NCBI GenBank assembly: GCA_031280065.1
Contig: JAITHH010000172.1
Coordinates: 1 to 10,155, forward strand
Direction: 5' to 3'
DNA: 10,155 nucleotides
Source of the DNA: Treponema sp.
Lineage (GTDB): Bacteria; Spirochaetota; Spirochaetia; Treponematales; Breznakiellaceae
This document shows positions 1 to 6,587 of the stretch, piece after piece. A model generated the notes under the pieces. It worked only from the letters and a program-made list of their open reading frames with translations. It did not search any database and was not told the origin of the DNA. Within the stretch, counting starts at the first letter, position 1. Each line of letters begins with the position of its first letter. Made by a program: the position numbers and the translations under genes.

Positions 1-1575
1 CCACAGATACCCGGCCCGGTCCAGGGCCCGCTCCAAATCCTGGAGGGGAACGGCGATCTCCCCCTGGAGAATTCCCCGCAGGGTGATCAGCGCCTCCCGT
101 TCCTGCTGAATGAAGGCCCGTAAGGCCCCTTGGGCGGCATCCGGCGCAGGGTATTCAACTGCGCACACCGCGCCCTGATCCTGACACGGCGATTCCAGCA
201 CGTCAAACGCCCGCTCCATTGCCGCCGTTTGCGCGCCCAAAGGAAGCCCCTGCCCGGCAATGTCCCAAAACCGGGAATCCCCCCCAAAATACTCTTCAAA
301 GAGATCCCGGTAGCCCCGGAGCGCGGGATCGCTCCGTACCCGAAGACCCGTTTTGGAACGCGCCGGAAACGACCCCGGGCGGAAGGCCGCTCCCGCATTG
401 ATCAGACTGTGAAACCGGTCCTGCCGCCGCAGCAGTTCCAGCCGGGAAGGGGTGGAGCGGGCGTGGAAACTATCCAGGGTGAAAGAAAAATCAATGCCCC
501 CAATCACGATGGGCCCCGAAGAAAGGCGGCGGGCCAGGGTTGCGGCGCTCAAGCCCACGGAGCCCAGCGCGGGGAAACGCTCCGGCAGAAGCCCCGCCGC
601 CTCCAGCCGGTCCCAGATGTCCAGCCGCGTCCAGGGAGTAAAGAAGAGCAGCGGCCGGCCTCCCAGCATCCCGGCGGTGGCAGGCAGCGCCGACAAATCC
701 ATTGCCAGGGGAACCTCCCAGTCCCCCAGCCCGATAAAGTCCCGCAGGTTCCAGTGCTGACTTTCCAGCGCCACGGCCAAGTCCGGCCTGATGTTCCGCG
801 CCCGCAGCGCGGGCAGGGCCGTATCCACGCAGATGATCCTGAAGCTGCCCGCCGCACCCCGGCGATCAGACGCGGGCAGGGAAAGGTCCCCGAAACGCCG
901 AACAAGCCCGTCCAGCATCCCGTCCAAAGAAGGCCCCGCGCCGAGGAGCAGAACCGGGGACGCGCCGAAATTCAGCGTTTCGAGACGGGGCGTACGGCAA
1001 ATCAGGCGCAGATTGCGGAGGGCGTTGTAGAGATACCGGCGGCCCAGCTTGACCAGGGTCATGGCGTTGCCCCAATCCAGGGCTATCTCCCGGCGGAGAG
1101 CGCCGGCCAGCGCCTGGTAACAGTCCCCGGCAAGCTGCCAGCCCCCGGAGAGGCGGAGCGTCTCAAGGCGGCGGAACCGGCGGCTCCCCCAGCGCTTCCT
1201 CACATACGCGCACAGACTCGCCGGATCGTCAGTCCGTACCAGGGCCAGGCGGGGATGATCCCGCAGGAGATTCGCCATCGCCTCCTGGGACAGGGCCATG
1301 AGCCGCTGATCCGCTTCCACGCAGAGCACCGCCGAGTCTGCGGCAAGCCCTTCAAGCAGCCGCTGGAGGCCGTAACCCAAAAGCGGAGACGGGCAGAAGT
1401 AGAGGGCGCGTTCATGTTTAGGGGCCGCCAGCGCGATACGATCCGCCTGGGCCTGGGGATCAACGCGGGAAAGCAGCGTCTTACCCTGGTAGGACAGGGA
1501 AAACCCCCGGCGGGCCTGGATCAGACGGGGGGAATCATCCTCCGGTGCATGGCCGCCGCCGTTGGCCGCCGTCAT
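1..1575 (-). CDS. DUF115 / MptE-like (motility-associated factor family) protein, C-terminus cut by window edge
   Basis: Reading the minus strand from the ATG at 1575 gives 525 codons without a stop up to position 1, so the gene continues beyond the window. The hallmark is the glycine loop GAGPSLD at residues 212-218, followed by a Rossmann-like strand pattern (IICVDTALPAL, then PDLAVALESQ) and a GGIDFSF segment at about 359-365. This arrangement is typical of the DUF115 family, also named 6-hydroxymethylpterin pyrophosphokinase MptE-like, which in flagellated bacteria includes 'motility-associated factor' proteins linked to flagellin glycosylation. A nucleotide-sugar or pterin-type transfer role is family knowledge; the substrate cannot be read here. 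There is no signal peptide or membrane segment, so it should be cytoplasmic. The ATG overlaps the stop of the rotamase gene (ATGA, 1572-1575) and no Shine-Dalgarno is visible before it, so translation is probably coupled. The plus-strand frame over the region is Pro/Arg/Gln-rich and is a shadow. Confidence 0.85.
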   Translation of the reverse strand, partial: MTAANGGGHAPEDDSPRLIQARRGFSLSYQGKTLLSRVDPQAQADRIALAAPKHERALYFCPSPLLGYGLQRLLEGLAADSAVLCVEADQRLMALSQEAMANLLRDHPRLALVRTDDPASLCAYVRKRWGSRRFRRLETLRLSGGWQLAGDCYQALAGALRREIALDWGNAMTLVKLGRRYLYNALRNLRLICRTPRLETLNFGASPVLLLGAGPSLDGMLDGLVRRFGDLSLPASDRRGAAGSFRIICVDTALPALRARNIRPDLAVALESQHWNLRDFIGLGDWEVPLAMDLSALPATAGMLGGRPLLFFTPWTRLDIWDRLEAAGLLPERFPALGSVGLSAATLARRLSSGPIVIGGIDFSFTLDSFHARSTPSRLELLRRQDRFHSLINAGAAFRPGSFPARSKTGLRVRSDPALRGYRDLFEEYFGGDSRFWDIAGQGLPLGAQTAAMERAFDVLESPCQDQGAVCAVEYPAPDAAQGALRAFIQQEREALITLRGILQGEIAVPLQDLERALDRAGYLW

Positions 1576-3107
1576 TGAACCTGGAGGAAAATCCGGTTGA
1601 ATGTGCTGGTAAAGCGATCTTCCAGCTTGGGATTGGACAAAAAGAAAGCGCGGAGCCCCGCTTCGGTGTTATTACTCAGCCAGTACGAAGAAACCGACCG
1701 TTTGACTGATTCCAACTGCTCCTCTGAGGCGGCCTTTTCTTCGACCGGGCGGATGACCATGACGTAGCCGCCATGCACAAACGGCGCGGAGAGGCTTCCA
1801 ACCGGCGTGGAAAAGGCGGTCCGCCAGAAATTCTCGTTGGCGGCGGCCCCGCCCAGTTCAGGCACGGAAAAGGAGCCGAGGGAGGTAAAGAGATCGCTCT
1901 CGCCGTAGTTGAGGGGCAGCGGGCCGAAATTCCGCTTGATGAGCCCCTGCGCTTCCGCAGCCTCGTCAAAAGAAGCGTCGTTGACCAGGGCGGTGAATTC
2001 CTCCGCCTTGCCGATGAGCCAGTCCTCGATGCGGCCCCGCTCAAACGCTTCCATATAAGAGCGTATCTTGGTCAGGGTGTCCGCGTCGGCGGTATTCGGG
2101 GCATAGGCCGTTTCGCCGCAGCGGAAGAACGCCCAGCCGCTGGGAACCTTCACCATTTCGCTGTAATTGCCGGAGGACAGTTTGAGCACTGCCTCGCGCT
2201 CCGCCGTGTCCGGGATTTCGCTCACCAGTTCGTAGGCCATTCGGATGCCCATATCGCCGCCTTTTTCCGCGTAGGCGTCTTTGGAGTGGGCGGAAGCGGC
2301 GTCTTCAAAGCTCTGGGTTCCGTCTTGAATCGAGGCGAGTATCTGCCGGGCGTCCCGCTCGCTGGAATTGATCGTGATTTTGTAGAGGTGGGTTGTGAGG
2401 AAAGTGTCCGGGTTGGCGCTGGCGTAGGCCTGTACTTCCGAGTCCGGGTACAGGCTCCGGGAAAAGGCGGCCATCTCGAAACTCCGCTCCGGCGAAGCCA
2501 TGCCGGCGATAAAATCCCCTTCCTTTGAAGAGACCAGCAGGCCGCCTATATCCGACCGGTACTGCTGGTCGATGATCGTTTCGCGGACTTCCCGCCAAAT
2601 GGCGAGGCGGGCGCTGCTGTCGTATTGCTGATACCGTACCGGGGAGAAGCGTCCGTTTTCGCCTTGAAATTCGGGACGCAGGGCGGTTTCCCGGTCTACC
2701 AGATCGTCCGAGGGAGTATACCCAGCCCGCTGTACGGCGTCGAGCATTCCGGTATGCACCACGGTTTCCTCGAAAGCGCCCCGCCAAATCTGGTGCAGCA
2801 CACTGTAGTAATTGCTGTCGGTGATCTGGGATTGGAGGAATTGGGCGTACATTCCCTGTATCCGGGAGAAGTAATTTCCCGCGACATAATTGACGGGAAT
2901 TTTGTTATACGCGCCGAAGTTCAGATCGCCGCCTCCGCCGCCGGCTTCGGGCACGAGGGCGGGAACGAACACGAAGGCGGCGATTACGATAACCAGGACG
3001 ATGACGGTGCCCGCAAAAACCAGGGGATTGGTCTTTATTTTACGGGCAGCGCCGGGCTGCCCTTCTTCGATATGGGCGGGCGCGGGTTTTTTCCCCAAAA
3101 AAGCCAT
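1572..3107 (-). CDS. Membrane-anchored parvulin-type peptidyl-prolyl cis-trans isomerase (SurA/PpiD/PrsA-like)
   Basis: A 511-residue protein with a short basic cytoplasmic tail, one hydrophobic anchor at about residues 29-50, a run of five glycines (56-60), and then an extracytoplasmic chaperone-like part. Residues about 65-230 are helical and resemble the SurA/PpiD N-terminal domain. Residues about 238-335 look like a parvulin rotamase domain, with the GGDMG turn at 283-287 and the closing strand pattern SGWAFFRC. A second, weaker rotamase-like ending (SLSAPFVHGGYVMVIRPVEE) follows at about 430-455, suggesting a degenerate repeat as in SurA and PpiD. The likely role is folding or holding exported periplasmic or outer-membrane proteins; catalytic activity of either domain is not certain. 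The ATG at 3107 follows GAGGT at about 9 bases. It is the first gene of a two-gene unit and overlaps the DUF115 gene by four bases. Confidence 0.8.
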   Translation of the reverse strand: MAFLGKKPAPAHIEEGQPGAARKIKTNPLVFAGTVIVLVIVIAAFVFVPALVPEAGGGGGDLNFGAYNKIPVNYVAGNYFSRIQGMYAQFLQSQITDSNYYSVLHQIWRGAFEETVVHTGMLDAVQRAGYTPSDDLVDRETALRPEFQGENGRFSPVRYQQYDSSARLAIWREVRETIIDQQYRSDIGGLLVSSKEGDFIAGMASPERSFEMAAFSRSLYPDSEVQAYASANPDTFLTTHLYKITINSSERDARQILASIQDGTQSFEDAASAHSKDAYAEKGGDMGIRMAYELVSEIPDTAEREAVLKLSSGNYSEMVKVPSGWAFFRCGETAYAPNTADADTLTKIRSYMEAFERGRIEDWLIGKAEEFTALVNDASFDEAAEAQGLIKRNFGPLPLNYGESDLFTSLGSFSVPELGGAAANENFWRTAFSTPVGSLSAPFVHGGYVMVIRPVEEKAASEEQLESVKRSVSSYWLSNNTEAGLRAFFLSNPKLEDRFTSTFNRIFLQVQ

Positions 3108-3139
3108 AGAATCTCTACCTCACGTTGAAATGATGGGAT

Positions 3140-3168
3140 AGCATAGCACAGCGGCGGGGAAGCGTCAA
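3140..3168 (-). promoter_or_regulatory. Sigma-70-like promoter of the rotamase/DUF115 operon
   Basis: On the minus strand there is a -35 TTGACG (3168-3163), a 17-base spacer and a -10 TATGCT (3145-3140). Transcription should begin near 3133, leaving a leader of about 25 bases before the ATG at 3107. The fit to the housekeeping consensus is good, but it is predicted by eye only. Confidence 0.6.
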
Positions 3169-3177
3169 GTTTAGCCA

Positions 3178-3196
3178 GTGGGGGCGCTGCCCCCGC
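3178..3196 (-). terminator. GC-rich hairpin after the transporter operon
   Basis: GGGGGC (3180-3185) and GCCCCC (3189-3194) pair perfectly around a 3-base loop, and two further pairs (one G-T) extend the stem to eight. It lies 28 bases past the stop of the last permease gene and just upstream of the rotamase promoter, which is the right place for a transcript end. No run of T follows on either strand, so it is not a canonical intrinsic terminator; it could be an mRNA 3'-end stabiliser or a Rho-associated end. Confidence 0.4.
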
Positions 3197-3219
3197 TCCC
3201 CCGCACCCCGGCCCCTCCC
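3190..3219 (-). other. G-run array with quadruplex-forming potential in the operon 3' region
   Basis: Reading the minus strand (the coding strand of the transporter operon) after the permease stop, there are G runs of 3, 4, 4, 5 and 5 bases separated by 1-3 bases. This satisfies the usual G-quadruplex pattern in RNA or single-stranded DNA. The last G run is shared with the hairpin at 3178-3196, so the two structures would compete. It may also be a dispersed genomic repeat; one copy in the window cannot tell. Confidence 0.4.
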
Positions 3220-3223
3220 TTAT

Positions 3224-4084
3224 TTAGCCCTTGACGCTGCCCGACGTGATGGATACCTGTACCTGCTCCTGGGAAACCGCGTAGATGATGATTCCCGGCA
3301 GGATGATCAGGGTCAGCGCGGCGAACATCTTGGTGTAGTCGTAGGAGTAAGTCTCGGTGAAAAAGGCCAGCGCATAGGGAAGCGTACGGGTCGCGGCGGA
3401 GGCCGAAAGCAGCGAAGCAAAAAAGTATTCGTTCCAGTTCCCCAGAAACATGAGAATTCCCGCCGTGGCCAGACCGTTCTTGGCCAGCGGTACGTGCATC
3501 TGAACGAAGTTGCGGAAGAAACCCGCCCCGTCAATGATCGCGGCCTCGGTCATCTCCTTGGGTATGGCGGCGAAGGCCGAGCGCATGACAAAGAGACTCA
3601 TGGCGATGCCCCCGGAAAGATAGACCAGGGTGATTCCCGTACGGGTTCCGTAAAGCCCCAGCTTCATGATGATGTAGAAGACCGGCTGGGTTTTGGTGTG
3701 GCCCGGAATCAGCATGGTGAGTACAAAGAGCGTAAAGAGCAGGTTCTTGAAGGGGAAATTAAAACGCGCAAACACATAGGCGCCCATCGCGTACATGATC
3801 AGGGAGCCCGCGGTGGCCGCGGCGGAGATAAGCACCGAATTAAAGGCGTAACGCATAAAGTTATTCCCCCGGATCACGGCAAGGTAGGGGCCGAAGTCCA
3901 GTTTTTTCGGCAGGGCAAAGGGTTCGCTGAGAATCTCCCCGTTGGTTTTGAATGACGAAATCAGCACCCAGAGCAGCGGCCCCAGCGATACCAGGGCCAC
4001 GAAAGCAAAAAGAATATAGATCAGAATGTAAACGGCGGTTTTTTGCAGCAGGTACATTCCCTTTTTTTGCTGAAGGCTGTCCAT
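3224..4084 (-). CDS. Carbohydrate ABC transporter inner-membrane permease, MalG-like (CUT1 family)
   Basis: A 286-residue integral membrane protein, normal length for a MalG-type subunit, with about six hydrophobic segments (for example about 17-42, 82-106, 112-128, 148-168, 205-225 and 255-272). The cytoplasmic EAA loop that docks on the ATPase is clear: EAAIIDG at 180-186 with the conserved PL at 199-200. The C-terminus ends in the family-typical SGSVKG. It should form a heterodimer with the MalF-like product encoded just upstream and carry a sugar or oligosaccharide across the inner membrane. The ATG at 4084 has a strong GAGGAGGAG ribosome site directly upstream, and only 17 bases separate it from the stop of the upstream permease gene. 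It is the last gene of the operon. The substrate is not readable from the sequence. Confidence 0.93.
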   Translation of the reverse strand: MDSLQQKKGMYLLQKTAVYILIYILFAFVALVSLGPLLWVLISSFKTNGEILSEPFALPKKLDFGPYLAVIRGNNFMRYAFNSVLISAAATAGSLIMYAMGAYVFARFNFPFKNLLFTLFVLTMLIPGHTKTQPVFYIIMKLGLYGTRTGITLVYLSGGIAMSLFVMRSAFAAIPKEMTEAAIIDGAGFFRNFVQMHVPLAKNGLATAGILMFLGNWNEYFFASLLSASAATRTLPYALAFFTETYSYDYTKMFAALTLIILPGIIIYAVSQEQVQVSITSGSVKG

Positions 4085-4101
4085 AACTCCTCCTCATCTT
4101 C

Positions 4102-4989
4102 TTATATTGGCTGGTTCATGCGGAAGGCGCGGTTGCAGATCAGCATGATCAGGGCGCCGAGGATCAGCATTACCATCGCGGCGGCGTTGGCCATGCCGTA
4201 GTTATAATCAGAAATGTTTTTTACGAGGATCATGGAAAGGCTCATGGTGTCGTCCCCGGGCCCGCCGCGTGAGGTGAGCGCGATGGCCTCGTACATGGAA
4301 ATGCGGGATGTAATCCCCATGATCACCGAAGTCCCGATGGAAAAACGGCAGAGGGGAAGGTCAATGCGGGTCATGATCTGAAATTCCGAAGCGCCGTCAA
4401 TGATTGCCGCCTCGTGTACGTCCGCGGAAATGGCCATGAGGTCGGCGAGGACCACCAGGGAAATCACCACCGCGTAAAAGAGCCAGGTAAAGGTGATGGC
4501 CCAAAAAGCGGCGGGGCTTTCATAAAACCAATTCACGTTAAAGCCGGGGTGAAAGACCCGGATGATGCTGTTCAGGATGCCGAATTCGTTGTTAAAGAGA
4601 AAGCGGTATATCATGGCCCAGGCCGCGCCGGATATGACGTTGGGAATCATGAACACAGTGCGGACAAATTTCCAGCCCGGCGGGGCTTTGAAAAAGGCCA
4701 GGGCCGCCAGTACGCCGAAGAGGGTATGGAGCGTCCCCGCGATGAGCGCCCAGAGTCCCAGGTTCTTGAGGGAGATCATGAAGCTCTTAATGGAAAAGAG
4801 GCGCTGGTAATTGGCGAAGCCTATCCATTCGGGGCTTGTCATTCCGTTCCAGCGGGTAAAGCTGGTATGGATCACCGTGAGGATAGGCCAGAGGTAAAAC
4901 ATAAGAAACATGAGCAGAGTAGGGGCCAGAAAGACGTATATCCACGGTAAATTCCGGCGTTCCAGCTTGTTAATCGCCCAAATTTTCAT
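4102..4989 (-). CDS. Carbohydrate ABC transporter inner-membrane permease, MalF-like (CUT1 family)
   Basis: A 295-residue membrane protein with about six transmembrane segments, the first at about 15-40. The EAA loop is at 193-199 (EAAIIDG) with DLP at 210-212. The late segment LTSRGGPGDDT (238-248) followed by an AxA-rich last helix is typical of MalF/UgpA-type subunits. It pairs with the MalG-like protein encoded next and receives substrate from the binding protein encoded upstream. The frame is open back to 5061, but the start at 4989 is chosen because AGGAGGAG sits six bases before it. The extra 24 residues would be translated from the intergenic inverted repeat region and do not look like protein. 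No ATP-binding subunit is encoded nearby. Confidence 0.92.
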   Translation of the reverse strand: MKIWAINKLERRNLPWIYVFLAPTLLMFLMFYLWPILTVIHTSFTRWNGMTSPEWIGFANYQRLFSIKSFMISLKNLGLWALIAGTLHTLFGVLAALAFFKAPPGWKFVRTVFMIPNVISGAAWAMIYRFLFNNEFGILNSIIRVFHPGFNVNWFYESPAAFWAITFTWLFYAVVISLVVLADLMAISADVHEAAIIDGASEFQIMTRIDLPLCRFSIGTSVIMGITSRISMYEAIALTSRGGPGDDTMSLSMILVKNISDYNYGMANAAAMVMLILGALIMLICNRAFRMNQPI

Positions 4990-4995
4990 TATAAA

Positions 4996-5003
4996 CTCCT
5001 CCT
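4996..5003 (-). promoter_or_regulatory. Ribosome binding site fixing the MalF-like start
   Basis: AGGAGGAG on the minus strand, six bases from the ATG at 4989. It is a near-perfect Shine-Dalgarno and is the reason the internal start is preferred over the upstream one at 5061. Confidence 0.8.
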
Positions 5004-5059
5004 GCCGGGCGTTAAGCCGGTAGAAATAGCCGGGGACGGCCCTCCCGCCGGGCTGGAAC

Positions 5060-5099
5060 ACAGCCAGCCGGCTCAGGGCCGCAGCCGGTGCGCGGCTGT
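5060..5099 (-). repeat. Long inverted repeat between binding-protein and permease genes
   Basis: ACAGCC (5060-5065) pairs with GGCTGT (5094-5099), and CCGGCT (5068-5073) pairs with AGCCGG (5083-5088). The result is a two-part stem with a small asymmetric internal loop and a 9-base terminal loop. It begins one base after the stop codon (5100-5102) of the binding-protein gene. In many sugar ABC operons a stem-loop here protects the binding-protein mRNA and lowers permease expression; that role is inferred from the position. No T run follows, so a full stop to transcription is unlikely. Confidence 0.65.
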
Positions 5100-6419
5100 T
5101 TAGCGGGCGCTTTCTTTGGCTTTAACGGTCAGTTCCTGGCAGAACTGGGCGGGGCTCAGGGTTCCGTTGATGAGGAGCGGCAGAAGCCGTCCGATTTCAA
5201 CCTGATAAACCGAGTGAGGAATCACGTCGCCAATGTTATAGGCGAGGATCGTGTTGGCATTCACCGCGCCCACGTATTCGTCCATGAGCTTGTTCTTCGC
5301 CCGTTCAGCGAGGAAGCCCGCGCTGGGAGTCATCCGGGGGGAAGCGCCGCCCTCGGCGAGCATATACCGCTCCAGCTCATCCTGGGACATAATGAAAGCG
5401 ATGAATGCCTTGGCCAATTCCTGTTCCCCCGCGGAGGCGGTGCTGGGAATCCACCAGCCGTAACCGACGGGAGGCCCGCCCACCGCCACGTTGCCGGGGA
5501 ATACATCGCCCCGCACATCCGCGCCATTAAAGCCGTTGGACCACTTGGCCGAAGCGTCCGGGGCAAAGTCGCCGATCATCCAGGGGCCGTTGGCGATTAT
5601 GGCCGAGCGCGTGGACATAAAACTGTTGGCCGCGTCGGCGTAAGCCGCTCCCAGCGTGTTGGAGGAAGCGTGCTTTTGCAAAAGCTGCTGGAGCTTAGTT
5701 ACCGCGCTGATCATGATTGGATTGTTATAGTCGGTAAGCCGGGGATTGGCGTTAGCTCCCGAAGCGAGCCATTGGGGGCCGCCGGGTTCTTTGGCGATCA
5801 GCGAGGAAAGTACTAATACCGCTGTCCAGGCGTTTTCACCGGTCATAAAGGCGATCTTGTTATCACCCAGAGAGGCGGATACCTCGTCCCAGCTCATTTG
5901 GGCAAAACTGCGGGGCGGCTGGTAGAGTTTGGGATTGTAATACAAGCCAATAGGCCGTACCACGGGGAAATTCACCGAAAACAGCTTGCCGCCGTTTACC
6001 GTATTGTAGGCCAGCGACTCTGGAACCATCAGGTTTTTTATATCGGAAGTGCCGTCCGCCAGGGACTTGAGATCCGCGAACATATTGTTCGGAATGATAA
6101 ATTCCGTCAGCCATTCATAAGAACCGCCCTCGACCAGCGCGGGGAGCTTTCCCTGCTGGCCCAACTGCTGCATCTTCGGCGCGTACATATCCTGAACCAG
6201 CTCTTCAATAATAAGCCGGTACTTTCCCGCATACTTCTGGTTGAAGCGCTCCACCTGGGGCAGGAAAAACGCGCCCCCCACGTTCTGGCCCGACTTGTAG
6301 TGGGGAATGGTAACCTCAATTACCCCGTCCGCGGCCTTGGCCGCGCTCTGCCCGCCGCCGGCAAAGGCCGCGCCCGCACAGAACGTGATTGCCAAGGCAA
6401 TTAACAGCATCTTTCTCAT
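5100..6419 (-). CDS. Extracellular solute-binding protein, family 1 (carbohydrate ABC transporter)
   Basis: A 439-residue exported protein. The N-terminus is a classic signal peptide: basic MRK, hydrophobic core to about residue 13, then CAGAAFA before GGGQS, giving a probable signal peptidase I cut after A20. Cys14 could instead be a spirochaetal lipobox cysteine, but the residues before it (ITF) fit poorly. The mature part has the bilobed family 1 pattern, with a late GYGWWIPS segment and an AFIAFIMSQDE stretch common in sugar-binding proteins. It should capture a sugar or oligosaccharide in the periplasm and hand it to the two permeases encoded downstream. The frame can be opened one codon earlier at a TTG, but the ATG at 6419, eight bases from GGAGGG, is the better choice. 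It is the first gene of the operon, with an inverted repeat after it. Confidence 0.92.
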   Translation of the reverse strand: MRKMLLIALAITFCAGAAFAGGGQSAAKAADGVIEVTIPHYKSGQNVGGAFFLPQVERFNQKYAGKYRLIIEELVQDMYAPKMQQLGQQGKLPALVEGGSYEWLTEFIIPNNMFADLKSLADGTSDIKNLMVPESLAYNTVNGGKLFSVNFPVVRPIGLYYNPKLYQPPRSFAQMSWDEVSASLGDNKIAFMTGENAWTAVLVLSSLIAKEPGGPQWLASGANANPRLTDYNNPIMISAVTKLQQLLQKHASSNTLGAAYADAANSFMSTRSAIIANGPWMIGDFAPDASAKWSNGFNGADVRGDVFPGNVAVGGPPVGYGWWIPSTASAGEQELAKAFIAFIMSQDELERYMLAEGGASPRMTPSAGFLAERAKNKLMDEYVGAVNANTILAYNIGDVIPHSVYQVEIGRLLPLLINGTLSPAQFCQELTVKAKESAR

Positions 6420-6474
6420 CAAATTATCCCTCCAAAAAAAGTACCGCAGACCAATGTCCGCAGCCTGTAGGATA

Positions 6475-6502
6475 ACTATAGCAGAGTTTCAAAAATAGTC
6501 AA
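6475..6502 (-). promoter_or_regulatory. Promoter of the sugar-transporter operon
   Basis: Minus strand: -35 TTGACT (6502-6497), a 16-base spacer and -10 TATAGT (6480-6475). The expected start of transcription is near 6468, giving a leader of about 50 bases. The -35 box directly touches a small palindrome (GAAATTTC, 6503-6510) and lies 11 bases from the larger candidate operator, so a bound regulator would be placed to block or influence RNA polymerase. Confidence 0.7.
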
Positions 6503-6534
6503 GAAATTTCTCTAAATATTTCGTAAATATTTCT
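6503..6534. promoter_or_regulatory. Candidate LacI-type operator: palindromes and tandem 11-bp repeats
   Basis: The core is a perfect inverted repeat, AAATATTT-CGT-AAATATTT (6514-6532). It is also two tandem 11-base units (6513-6523 and 6524-6534) differing in the last base. A third related palindrome, GAAATTTC, lies at 6503-6510, so the units recur about every 10-11 bases, one helical turn. It stands between two divergent promoters and in the same locus as a LacI-family gene, which makes it the natural operator candidate. It lacks the even-centred CG symmetry usual for LacI-family sites. AT-richness raises the chance of coincidental palindromes. Confidence 0.5.
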
Positions 6535-6553
6535 AAAAACTTTGCCGGAAACC

Positions 6554-6582
6554 TTGCATTTATTTCTTCCCTGGCCTATGAT
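6554..6582 (+). promoter_or_regulatory. Probable promoter of the glycosidase/LacI operon
   Basis: The -10 is TATGAT (6577-6582), one base from consensus, with a weaker -35 TTGCAT (6554-6559) at a 17-base spacing. If used, transcription would begin at or within a few bases of the ATG at 6588, giving a leaderless or nearly leaderless message. The -35 is poor, which fits a promoter needing help or being tightly regulated. Confidence 0.45.
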
Positions 6583-6587
6583 GAGGC

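Noticed and set aside
130..1578. Long plus-strand frame of 482 codons
   Set aside because: Composition is extreme in Arg, Pro, Gln and Gly with no recognisable domain, and it lies exactly opposite an uninterrupted minus-strand gene with clear DUF115 motifs. It is a GC-driven shadow.
4990..5061. N-terminal extension of the MalF-like permease to an ATG at 5061
   Set aside because: A near-perfect ribosome site directly precedes the ATG at 4989, and the extension would be coded by an intergenic stem-loop region with no protein-like character.
5088..5816. Plus-strand frame of 242 codons opposite the binding-protein gene
   Set aside because: It is a shadow frame with no recognisable fold or start signal; the minus strand encodes a full binding protein with signal peptide.
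6420..6422. TTG start one codon upstream of the binding-protein ATG
   Set aside because: Both have acceptable distance to GGAGGG, but ATG is the stronger initiator and the basic MRK start of the signal peptide is typical; the difference is one residue.
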